Origin: Paenibacillus beijingensis
Lineage (GTDB): Bacteria > Bacillota > Bacilli > Paenibacillales > Paenibacillaceae
Length of the DNA: 64,000 bases
Assembly: GCF_000961095.1 (NCBI RefSeq)
Contig: NZ_CP011058.1
Span: forward strand, 4,615,501 to 4,679,500
Direction: 5' to 3'
In this document: one piece after another, positions 1 through 6,985 of the stretch
How positions within the stretch are numbered: position 1 is the first letter of the stretch
Layout: every line of letters begins with the position of its first letter
Notes under the pieces: generated by a model
What the model saw: only the letters and a program-made list of their open reading frames with translations
What the model was told of the DNA's origin: nothing
Database searches by the model: none
Translations under genes and position numbers: made by a program

Positions 1-2
1 CG

Positions 3-440
3 ACTTTGCTGGCCATATCGCTTATTGCCATTGTAGCCGTGTTTTTGTTTAATTCCATGTTGGGCGACTCTTCCGCGAAAACAGCGGGCAAACAGAGTCC
101 GGCCGTGACCAAACCGCTCAGCGCCGACAAACGGTTGGAAGTTACGTCACAGCTCGAAAATATTAAGCGCAATTTGAAAGATAACGACAAGCTTGTCGTC
201 ATCAGCTTTGCGTTTCAGCTTGACAAGAAATCGACCAAAGAAGAGTTCGATAAAATCAAAGATATCGTCGTAAAACCGATTATTAACCGGACGCTCGCGG
301 ACACCTCCTCGGAAGGCCTTAACGGCTCAAAAGGGCAGGACGATCTGGAATCCAAGCTGTTGACGCAAATCAACGGTTCTTTGCCGGAAGGAAAGCTCGT
401 TCGGGTCGATATTACCGATTTTATTTTAACGGAAATGTAA
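3..440 (+). CDS. fliL: FliL, flagellar basal body-associated protein (5' truncated)
   Basis: Single-pass inner-membrane protein of the flagellar basal body that sits around the stator and supports torque. The window begins inside its N-terminal membrane segment (residues LLAISLIAIVAVFLF), so the first few codons are missing; the TTG at 6 is not a credible start because it lies within the hydrophobic helix. After the helix come a polar linker and a periplasmic-type domain ending GKLVRVDITDFIL, which matches the usual FliL C-terminus. It precedes fliM, as in the B. subtilis fla/che operon. The recognition rests on the membrane segment, this terminal motif and position; the family is weakly conserved. 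Confidence 0.85.
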   Translation, partial: TLLAISLIAIVAVFLFNSMLGDSSAKTAGKQSPAVTKPLSADKRLEVTSQLENIKRNLKDNDKLVVISFAFQLDKKSTKEEFDKIKDIVVKPIINRTLADTSSEGLNGSKGQDDLESKLLTQINGSLPEGKLVRVDITDFILTEM

Positions 441-443
441 TAT

Positions 444-477
444 TGCTTACGAAGTTTTTTTGCTACGCAAAAACTTA
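444..477 (+). repeat. Hairpin element, copy 1 of 3 before fliM
   Basis: Lead-in GCTTACGAAG, then a stem AGTTTTTTTGC / GCAAAAACT around loop TAC, with two extra Ts bulged on the left arm. First of three tandem copies with a period of about 41 bp between fliL and fliM. It has no Shine-Dalgarno of its own. Confidence 0.75.
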
Positions 478-483
478 GCTTAC

Positions 484-517
484 GCTTACGAAGCTGGTTT
501 TGACTCCGTCAAAACCT
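484..517 (+). repeat. Hairpin element, copy 2 of 3 before fliM
   Basis: Lead-in GCTTACGAAGCT, then a perfect 9-bp stem GGTTTTGAC (496-504) / GTCAAAACC (508-516) around loop TCC. The stem bases differ from copies 1 and 3 but pairing is kept. Confidence 0.8.
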
Positions 518-525
518 GGGCTTAT

Positions 526-562
526 GCTTACGAAGTGTTTTTGCTACGCAAAAACTTAAGGA
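526..562 (+). repeat. Hairpin element, copy 3 of 3, fused to the fliM ribosome binding site
   Basis: Lead-in GCTTACGAAGT, a perfect 8-bp stem GTTTTTGC / GCAAAAAC with loop TAC, then TTAAGGAGGTG, the fliM Shine-Dalgarno sequence. The stem ends only a few bases before the ribosome binding site, so its folding could affect fliM translation or the stability of the mRNA end. The effect is inferred. Confidence 0.8.
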
Positions 563-572
563 GGTGAGAGAT

Positions 573-1574
573 GTGGTAGATGTCTTGTCGCAAAATGAAA
601 TCGATGCGCTGCTGGAGGCCCTTTCCTCCGGCGAAATGGATGCGGAGGAACTGAAAAAGGAAGAAACCCAGAAAAAAGTCCGCGCCTATGATTTCAAACG
701 CGCCGTTCGGTTCTCGAAGGATCATATCCGGAGCCTGACCCGCATTCACGAAAACTTCGCGCGATACTTGACGACCTATTTCTCGGCTCAACTGCGCACC
801 TTCGTTCAAATCAACGTGGTGCAGGTTGAACAGCTTCCATATGACGAATTTATCCGCTCGATTCCGAAGATGACGATTTTGAATATTTTCGAGGCGGAGC
901 CGCTTGAAGGCCGGATGGTACTGGAGGTGCACCCGAATGTCGCGTTTGCCATGGTGGACCGTATGCTCGGCGGACAAGGGATCGCGCCTTCCAAAATCAA
1001 TGCGCTGACGGAAATCGAAACGATCATCATGGAAAAAATATTCAGCCGTACGTTTGAAAGCTTGCAGGAAGCGTGGAAAACGGTTGCGGATTTGACCCCG
1101 CGGCTGGAAGCGCTGGAAACGAATCCGCAGTTTATGCAAATCGTGTCGCCAAACGAAACGATCGCGCTCATATCCCTCAGTACCAAAATCGGCGATACGA
1201 CGGGCATGATCAATTTATGTATCCCGCACGTCGTCATTGAACCGATTATGCCGAGACTGTCGGTGCACCACTGGTTTGTGTCGCAAAAAAAATCCCGTAC
1301 GCCGGGAGAAGTTGAAATATTGGAGCAGCGGGTGAACAAAGCAAAGCTGCCGATTGTCGCCGAGCTTGGCGAGTCTACCCTCTCTGTGCGTGAGTTCCTT
1401 GATCTTGCGGTGGGAGATGTCATCTCCTTGAATAAGCGGGTGGACGAAGGACTTCGGATCAAAGTGGGCGAGAAGCTTAAATTTATCGGCAGTCCCGGCT
1501 CAATCAAAGATCGTCTTGCCATCCAGGTTGACGAGATTGTAAGCGAAGGAGCGGAAGAAGATTATGATGAGTAA
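573..1574 (+). CDS. fliM: FliM, flagellar motor switch protein
   Basis: C-ring protein that binds phosphorylated CheY and sets the direction of flagellar rotation. The protein is 333 residues, the usual length. The N-terminus carries the CheY-binding motif LSQNEIDALL, followed by a charged segment (EELKKEE), the CheC-like middle domain (GGQG near residue 135) and a C-terminal SpoA/FliN domain. I chose the GTG at 573 because it lies 7 nt after AAGGAGGTG and gives the family's short lead before LSQNEID; a GTG at 564 would overlap the Shine-Dalgarno. The end overlaps the start of fliY by about 11 nt, which suggests translational coupling. Three hairpin elements lie directly upstream. Confidence 0.96.
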   Translation: MVDVLSQNEIDALLEALSSGEMDAEELKKEETQKKVRAYDFKRAVRFSKDHIRSLTRIHENFARYLTTYFSAQLRTFVQINVVQVEQLPYDEFIRSIPKMTILNIFEAEPLEGRMVLEVHPNVAFAMVDRMLGGQGIAPSKINALTEIETIIMEKIFSRTFESLQEAWKTVADLTPRLEALETNPQFMQIVSPNETIALISLSTKIGDTTGMINLCIPHVVIEPIMPRLSVHHWFVSQKKSRTPGEVEILEQRVNKAKLPIVAELGESTLSVREFLDLAVGDVISLNKRVDEGLRIKVGEKLKFIGSPGSIKDRLAIQVDEIVSEGAEEDYDE

Positions 1575-2919
1575 AGACTATTTATCCCAGGAAGAAATCG
1601 ACGCGCTGCTTCGTCAAACCTCGGAGGATAACGATTCCGGAAGCGAGGCGGCGGCCGATTCGCAGATCGGCACATACCTGACACCCATCGAGCAGGATGC
1701 GCTGGGGGAAATAGGCAACATTACGTTCGGCAGCGCCGCAACGGCGTTATCTACTTTACTGGGCAAAAAAGTCGATATTACGACGCCTCAAGTTACTATA
1801 GTCAAACGAGATAAGCTGGATGTCGAATTTCCGCGGCCGCATGTTGCCGTATCGGTCAGTTATGTGGAAGGATTCCAGGGCATCAACTCGCTCGTCATCA
1901 AATCGATGGACGCTCAAATCATCGCCGATTTGATGCTTGGCGGCGAAGGAAATGTGTCAAACGGAGACGAGCTGAACGAAATTCATATCAGCGCCGTGCA
2001 GGAAGCGATGAATCAGATGATGGGCTCGTCGGCGACGTCCATGTCGACCATTTTTAACCGTCTCGTCAACATTTCGCCGCCGGGAATCGACATTCTTGAT
2101 ATTGAGAAAGGGAACGGCATCGGACAGCTGCCGCCGGATGACGTGTTTATTAAAGTGTCGTTCAAGATCAAAGTCGGCGATTTGATCGATTCGACTATTA
2201 TGCAGCTGCTGCCCGTTGACTTTGCCAAACAGATGGTGGATTCGTTAATGGGAGGCGGGTCAACCGATCCCCATTCTGAACCGGCGCCGAAGGCGTCTTC
2301 CAATGCGGAGCAGCCAGCTTCTGCGCCGCAGCCGCCTGCTCTTGCTTCTGCACCGGCAGCGGATATAAGTGAGCAGCCGCAAGTATCTTTCAGCGGTCTG
2401 CCGCCGGAACAGCAGTCTCAAGCGAATGATCCACAGCTGCCGTACGGTGTGCCGATGCAGCCGCAGCATGGTATGCCGATGCATCCGCAGTCTGGTTTGC
2501 CAGTGCAGCCGCCGTACGGTGTCCCGATGCAGATGCCTGGCGGTGCGCCTTCGCAGCCTGCGGGCGCGAATACATACGGTAATGCAGTGAACCGCAGCGT
2601 AAACGTGCAGCCCGTTCAATTCGCCAATTTTCAGGGCGGGTCCTTTGCCCATGGCGACGATACGAATCTTAATTTGCTGCTCGACATTCCGCTGAAAGTA
2701 ACCGTAGAATTAGGCCGCACCCAGAAGCAAATTAAAGATATTCTTGAACTTTCGCAAGGTTCGATTATCGAACTGGACAAGCTTGCCGGCGAACCGGTCG
2801 ACATCCTTGTCAACAACAAGCTGATCGCCAAAGGCGAAGTGGTCGTTATCGATGAAAATTTCGGCGTAAGGGTTACCGATATTGTCAGCCAATGGGATCG
2901 CATTGCGAAAATCCAATAA
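1564..2919 (+). CDS. fliY: FliY, flagellar motor switch phosphatase
   Basis: C-ring protein that combines a FliN-type rotor domain with a CheY-P phosphatase domain of the CheC type. The 451-residue sequence has, in order: an N-terminal CheY-binding peptide (LSQEEIDALLR), a CheC-like domain with the phosphatase motif DALGEIGNITFGSAATAL and a second EAMNQMMGSSATSM motif, a proline/glutamine/methionine-rich linker (about residues 240-345, with PMQPQHGMPMHPQ-type repeats), and a C-terminal SpoA domain (VTVELGRTQKQIKDILEL). Starts at either of two adjacent ATG codons inside the end of fliM. The linker is longer and more repetitive than I expect for FliY, and its codons are repetitive as well. Function is secure by motif and position. 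Confidence 0.95.
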   Translation: MMSKDYLSQEEIDALLRQTSEDNDSGSEAAADSQIGTYLTPIEQDALGEIGNITFGSAATALSTLLGKKVDITTPQVTIVKRDKLDVEFPRPHVAVSVSYVEGFQGINSLVIKSMDAQIIADLMLGGEGNVSNGDELNEIHISAVQEAMNQMMGSSATSMSTIFNRLVNISPPGIDILDIEKGNGIGQLPPDDVFIKVSFKIKVGDLIDSTIMQLLPVDFAKQMVDSLMGGGSTDPHSEPAPKASSNAEQPASAPQPPALASAPAADISEQPQVSFSGLPPEQQSQANDPQLPYGVPMQPQHGMPMHPQSGLPVQPPYGVPMQMPGGAPSQPAGANTYGNAVNRSVNVQPVQFANFQGGSFAHGDDTNLNLLLDIPLKVTVELGRTQKQIKDILELSQGSIIELDKLAGEPVDILVNNKLIAKGEVVVIDENFGVRVTDIVSQWDRIAKIQ

Positions 2920-2943
2920 CTTTCATCCAGGGAGGAAATTACA

Positions 2944-3306
2944 ATGGCAAACCGCATTTTGATCGTAGACGACGCAGCTTTCATGAGAATGATGATTCGC
3001 GACATTTTAACGAAAAACGGATATGAGGTTGTCGGTGAAGCCCAAGACGGCTCGCATGCAATCGAGAAGTATAAAGAACTGAAGCCGGACTTGATTACGA
3101 TGGACATTACGATGCCTGAGATGGACGGCATCGCGGCGCTTAAAGAGATCAAGAAAATCGATGCCGGCGCAAAAGTGATTATGTGTTCGGCCATGGGGCA
3201 GCAGGCGATGGTCATTGACGCCATTCAGGCGGGTGCGAAAGACTTTATCGTGAAGCCGTTCCAGGCGGACCGGGTTATCGATGCGATCAAGAAAACGCTC
3301 GGTTAA
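2944..3306 (+). CDS. cheY: CheY, chemotaxis response regulator
   Basis: Single-domain receiver of 120 residues that carries the phosphoryl signal from CheA to the FliM/FliY switch. Visible hallmarks are the acidic pair DD at 9-10, the phospho-acceptor D54 in MDITMPEMDG, the T/S position in MCSAMG, and K in FIVKPF near residue 104. A strong AGGGAGG Shine-Dalgarno precedes the ATG. It is encoded between fliY (its phosphatase) and fliZ, the usual Bacillus order, and lacks any output domain. Confidence 0.97.
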   Translation: MANRILIVDDAAFMRMMIRDILTKNGYEVVGEAQDGSHAIEKYKELKPDLITMDITMPEMDGIAALKEIKKIDAGAKVIMCSAMGQQAMVIDAIQAGAKDFIVKPFQADRVIDAIKKTLG

Positions 3307-3310
3307 GGCA

Positions 3311-3946
3311 ATGGTCGTACATCCTTTTATAAGGATCGCTGCCCGTATCTTGCTATGCTGTTGTCCGGCCCTCTTCATCGGGGCGGCAGCGGCATACGCG
3401 GAGAGCGGCAGCAGCGGGACTGCGGATAACGATGGCACCGCTCCGCATGTTAGCGGCGGCAGTATGGCCGGGAGCTTGATCTGGGTCGTCATCGCCCTTG
3501 CGCTCGTCATCGCCCTCATTCTCGCGGTAATTAAGTGGTTGTCCCGGCGCAACCAGGCGTGGGGAACGAACCGCACGCTGCGCTCTCACGGGGGAGTTGC
3601 GCTCGGCCAGAACAAATCACTGCAAATCGTCGAGGCGGGAGGCAAGCTTTACGTCGTCGGCGTAGCGGAAACGATTACGCTACTGGACAAGATCGAGGAC
3701 CCTGCCGGGGTACAGCAGATGTTGGAATCGCTGAACCAGTCTTCATCCGGCGGCAATGCAGCATCAGGCTTAACGGAATGGATCGCCAATTTGCGCAATC
3801 GCAAAGGTAAGAACGATCCCGAACAGGACCAAATGCGGAACGCTTCATCTTTTCAAATCGTGCTGAACCGAAAGCTGGAACAGCAGGCCAAGCATCGGGA
3901 AGAGATGGAGATGATGTGGAAAGATTCAAATCAAAGTGATCGGTAG
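3311..3946 (+). CDS. fliZ: FliO/FliZ, flagellar biosynthetic membrane protein
   Basis: Accessory protein of the flagellar type III export gate that helps FliP assemble. The 211-residue product from the ATG at 3311 has a signal peptide (IAARILLCCCPALFIGAAAAYA), an extracytoplasmic Ser/Gly-rich stretch, one membrane helix (LIWVVIALALVIALILAVI) and a basic cytoplasmic domain with LGQNKSLQIVEAGGKLYVVGV, the typical FliO core. An in-frame ATG at 3281 would overlap cheY and put a basic extension before the signal peptide, so I reject it. The Shine-Dalgarno (AAGG) is weak, which suggests coupling to cheY. It immediately precedes fliP. Confidence 0.88.
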   Translation: MVVHPFIRIAARILLCCCPALFIGAAAAYAESGSSGTADNDGTAPHVSGGSMAGSLIWVVIALALVIALILAVIKWLSRRNQAWGTNRTLRSHGGVALGQNKSLQIVEAGGKLYVVGVAETITLLDKIEDPAGVQQMLESLNQSSSGGNAASGLTEWIANLRNRKGKNDPEQDQMRNASSFQIVLNRKLEQQAKHREEMEMMWKDSNQSDR

Positions 3947-3954
3947 ATGGAAAA

Positions 3955-4710
3955 ATGAAAAAAAAATGGATGTTATTATTTTTGATGCTGTCTGCAGCTG
4001 CGCTGACGATCCAGTCGCATGCGTTTGCTGCGGATCCGCTTCCAAGTATTGACATCAGCGTCGGCGGCGGGGACGGCCAAAACGGGACAAGCGCGCTTTC
4101 CATCCTGCTGCTGCTCACCGTACTTAGCGTCGCTCCGGCCATTTTGGTGCTGATGACCAGTTTTACGCGGATCGTCATCGTGCTTGGATTTGTGCGGACC
4201 TCGCTCGGAACGAACCAGACGCCGCCGAACCAGGTGCTGATCGGGCTGGCGATGTTTTTAACCTTTTTCGTCATGACGCCGACTTTGTCGCAGGTGAATG
4301 AGGCGGCTCTTCAGCCGTACTTGAAAGGCGAGATGACGCAGACGCAGGCGCTCGAGGCGGCGGCGGTTCCGATGAAGAAATTCATGTTCAACCAGACAAG
4401 GGAAAAAGATCTGCTGCTGTTCATGAACTATACGAAGACCGAGAAGCCGAAATCGTACGAGGACATTCCGATCACCGTACTCGTTCCGGCTTACGCCATC
4501 AGCGAATTGAAGACGGCTTTCCAGATGGGCTTTATGATTTTCATTCCGTTTCTTATTATCGATATGGTCGTTGCCAGCACGTTAATGGCGATGGGGATGA
4601 TGATGCTTCCGCCGGTCATGATTTCGCTGCCGTTCAAAATATTGCTGTTCGTATTGGTAGACGGCTGGTATCTGGTCGTGAAGTCGCTGCTGCTGAGCTT
4701 TAATACTTAA
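3955..4710 (+). CDS. fliP: FliP, flagellar export gate protein
   Basis: Core subunit of the FliP5-FliQ4-FliR1 export gate in the flagellar basal body. It has 251 residues with a cleavable signal peptide (MKKKWMLLFLMLSAAALTI...AFA), then the diagnostic motif LTVLSVAPAILVLMTSFTRI and further helices, including FQMGFMIFIPFLIIDMVVAS and MMMLPPVMISLPFKILLFVLVDGW. All are hallmark FliP segments. It starts 9 nt after fliZ and is followed by fliQ and fliR in the conserved order. Confidence 0.97.
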   Translation: MKKKWMLLFLMLSAAALTIQSHAFAADPLPSIDISVGGGDGQNGTSALSILLLLTVLSVAPAILVLMTSFTRIVIVLGFVRTSLGTNQTPPNQVLIGLAMFLTFFVMTPTLSQVNEAALQPYLKGEMTQTQALEAAAVPMKKFMFNQTREKDLLLFMNYTKTEKPKSYEDIPITVLVPAYAISELKTAFQMGFMIFIPFLIIDMVVASTLMAMGMMMLPPVMISLPFKILLFVLVDGWYLVVKSLLLSFNT

Positions 4711-4737
4711 GACCGGCGATAGAAAGGGGAGCGGGAT

Positions 4738-5007
4738 GTGAGCGCGGATTTTATTATCGGTCTGGCCGGGCAAGCGGTATTCGTCGTATTGAAGGCGAGC
4801 GCGCCGATGCTGGTCCTTGGTCTGATCGTCGGTTTGATTGTCAGCATTTTTCAGGCGACGACGCAAATTCAAGAGCAGACGCTTGCTTTTGTTCCGAAGA
4901 TTGTAGCGGTGCTGGCTGCCATCTTGCTGTTCGGACCGTGGATATTGAACACGCTTGTTGATTTCACATACAACCTGCTGAACAACATGTACAAATATAT
5001 CGGATAG
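4738..5007 (+). CDS. fliQ: FliQ, flagellar export gate protein
   Basis: Small export-gate subunit of 89 residues made of two membrane helices (FVVLKASAPMLVLGLIVGLIVSIFQATTQI and KIVAVLAAILLFGPWILNTLVDF). The segment ATTQIQEQTLAFVPKI between the helices is the FliQ/SpaQ signature. It starts at a GTG behind AGGGGAG. It lies between fliP and fliR, as in almost all flagellar operons. Confidence 0.96.
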   Translation: MSADFIIGLAGQAVFVVLKASAPMLVLGLIVGLIVSIFQATTQIQEQTLAFVPKIVAVLAAILLFGPWILNTLVDFTYNLLNNMYKYIG

Positions 5008-5018
5008 GCTGAAGGTAT

Positions 5019-5816
5019 ATGGAACTGCTTTTAAACGGATTCCCTATTTTTTTGCTAATATTTTGTCGAATAACAGCTTTTTTCGTCGTCGCGCCGATTT
5101 TTTCCACCAATTCTGTGCCGGCGACGTTCAAAGTCGGACTCGGGTTTTTCGTTTCCGTACTTGTGTTTCTCGTTTATGGGGTGAAGCAATCGATCGTTCC
5201 GGATGCAACGTATTTGCTTGAAGTGGCCAAAGAAATTATGGTCGGCCTGCTGCTCGGATACGTCGTCTATCTCTTTTTTTCCGTGGTACATTACGCGGGC
5301 GCATTCATCGATATGCAGGTCGGTTTTTCGATGGTGAACGTGATCGATCCGCTAAGCGGTGTTTCCTCGCCGCTCACAGGCAATTTGAAGTATATGCTGC
5401 TGGCGCTCGTCTTTCTTTCCATGAACGGCCATCATTATTTGCTGAAGGCGCTGATGGAAAGCTACCAGTGGATTCCGCTTCAGAGCGAATTGTTCGCAGC
5501 TGTAGGAAACGGTACGGTAAGCGGCATTCTAATCCGGTTCTTCTCGCAATCGTTTCTGCTCGCCCTGCAGCTGTCCGCGCCGATTATGGTCGCCATGTTT
5601 TTGACCGATGTCGGGCTCGGATTTCTGGCACGGACGGCTCCGCAGTACAATGTGTTTGTCATCGGCGCGCCGCTCAAAATTTTAGTCGGGATGATTATGC
5701 TGATCCTGCTCATGCCGACGCTCGGCCTGCTGTTTGACAAATTGTTTTCGGTTCTGTTTCATGCGCTGGACGAGCTGGTCGTCTCTATTCAGCCGTCCCG
5801 GGCAGGCGGACCTTAA
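5019..5816 (+). CDS. fliR: FliR, flagellar export gate protein
   Basis: Third subunit of the export gate. The 265-residue protein is strongly hydrophobic, with about six membrane helices. It shows the family segments FFVVAPIFSTNSVPATFKVGL near residue 22 and FIDMQVGFSMVNVIDPLSG near residue 95. Start ATG is 12 nt after the fliQ stop codon. In some relatives fliR and flhB are fused; here they are separate, with a hairpin element in the 52-nt gap between them. Confidence 0.95.
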   Translation: MELLLNGFPIFLLIFCRITAFFVVAPIFSTNSVPATFKVGLGFFVSVLVFLVYGVKQSIVPDATYLLEVAKEIMVGLLLGYVVYLFFSVVHYAGAFIDMQVGFSMVNVIDPLSGVSSPLTGNLKYMLLALVFLSMNGHHYLLKALMESYQWIPLQSELFAAVGNGTVSGILIRFFSQSFLLALQLSAPIMVAMFLTDVGLGFLARTAPQYNVFVIGAPLKILVGMIMLILLMPTLGLLFDKLFSVLFHALDELVVSIQPSRAGGP

Positions 5817-5826
5817 GCCTAATCTC

Positions 5827-5864
5827 ACGAAGTGTTTTTGCTTACGCAAAAACTTTAGGAGGGT
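5827..5864 (+). repeat. Hairpin element before flhB
   Basis: Lead-in CACGAAGT, a perfect 8-bp stem GTTTTTGC (5834-5841) / GCAAAAAC (5846-5853) with loop TTAC, then TTTAGGAGGG, the flhB Shine-Dalgarno. Same layout as the copy ahead of fliM. Confidence 0.8.
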
Positions 5865-5868
5865 TCCC

Positions 5869-6966
5869 GTGGGCGCTTATCGTTATCCGCTGAATCTGCA
5901 GCTGTTCAATCAAGAAAAAACGGAGCCCGCAACCCCGAAAAAAAGGGATGAGGCCCGCAAAAAAGGTCAAGTTTCCAAGACGCAAGAGCTGCCGGGAGCA
6001 TTAATTATCCTCTTCGTTTTTCTCAGTTTTTTGGCGCTTGGAGGCTACTATAAGGAGCGGCTCTACTATTTATTCGGCGGTCTGCTGCAGGATTGGCTGA
6101 CGATGGATTTGTCCAGCGGCAATGTAATGTCCCTCTTTAATTCCGTCACGATGCAGATCATCATTATGCTCGCACCTGTGTTCGCCATTGCGGTTTTAAC
6201 CGCTATTGCGTCGTATTATGTGCAGATCGGGTTTCTGCTTACCGGAGAGCCGTTAAAGCCGAAGCTCAGCAAATTGAACCCGCTGACCGGTTTTAAACAC
6301 ATTTTTTCGCTGCGTTCCCTCGTGGAACTGTTGAAAAGCTTGCTGAAGCTTACGGTTGTCGGATTGATATTGTTCTTTACCATTTGGAAAGAATGGGACC
6401 GGATTTTGACGCTGGGCAACGTTCCGGTTGAAGAGCTGTTTCTGTTCACCGCCCGGTTGACGCTGCAGCTCGGAATCGAGTTTGCCGCCGTCCTCTTTAT
6501 ACTGGCGGTGGGCGATTATATTTATCAGCGGTATGAATATGAAAAAAGTTTGCGGATGTCCAAGCAGGATATTAAAGACGAATTCATTAAGACCGAAGGT
6601 AATCCGCTCATTAAAGGGAAAATACGCGAACGCCAGAAACGGATGGCGCTGCAGCGCATGATGCAGGAGATCCCGAAGGCCGACGTTGTCATTACAAACC
6701 CGACCCACTTCGCCGTCGCGCTCAAATATGATTCGTCCAAAATGGAAGCACCGGTTATTCTCGCCAAAGGAATGGATTATGTGGCGCAGCGGATCAAAGA
6801 AATTGCCAAAGAAAACGGAATTGTGACGATGGAAAACAAGCCGCTTGCCCGTGCGCTGTACGACCGGACGGAAATCGGGGACAGCATTCCCGCCGAGTTG
6901 TTTCAAGCCGTGGCGGAAGTGCTGGCTTATGTATATAAACTGAAAGGCCGCACGAAATCATCTTGA
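5869..6966 (+). CDS. flhB: FlhB, flagellar export substrate-switch protein
   Basis: Export apparatus protein that switches secretion from rod/hook to filament substrates by self-cleavage. From the GTG at 5869 the product has 365 residues and begins with the family N-terminus (LNLQLFNQEKTEPATPKKRDEARKKGQ). Four membrane helices follow, then the cytoplasmic domain with the autocleavage motif NPTH (N near residue 277) in ITNPTHFAVAL. Upstream in-frame codons overlap fliR and do not look like FlhB; the chosen GTG is preceded by TTTAGGAGGG at good spacing. A hairpin element abuts this ribosome binding site. Confidence 0.95.
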   Translation: MGAYRYPLNLQLFNQEKTEPATPKKRDEARKKGQVSKTQELPGALIILFVFLSFLALGGYYKERLYYLFGGLLQDWLTMDLSSGNVMSLFNSVTMQIIIMLAPVFAIAVLTAIASYYVQIGFLLTGEPLKPKLSKLNPLTGFKHIFSLRSLVELLKSLLKLTVVGLILFFTIWKEWDRILTLGNVPVEELFLFTARLTLQLGIEFAAVLFILAVGDYIYQRYEYEKSLRMSKQDIKDEFIKTEGNPLIKGKIRERQKRMALQRMMQEIPKADVVITNPTHFAVALKYDSSKMEAPVILAKGMDYVAQRIKEIAKENGIVTMENKPLARALYDRTEIGDSIPAELFQAVAEVLAYVYKLKGRTKSS

Positions 6967-6985
6967 GTTTATCGGGGGTTGCATC

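Noticed and set aside
444..557. CRISPR array in the tandem repeats before fliM
   Set aside because: The units differ in the stem, there are no unique spacers of constant length, and no cas genes; they are hairpin elements.
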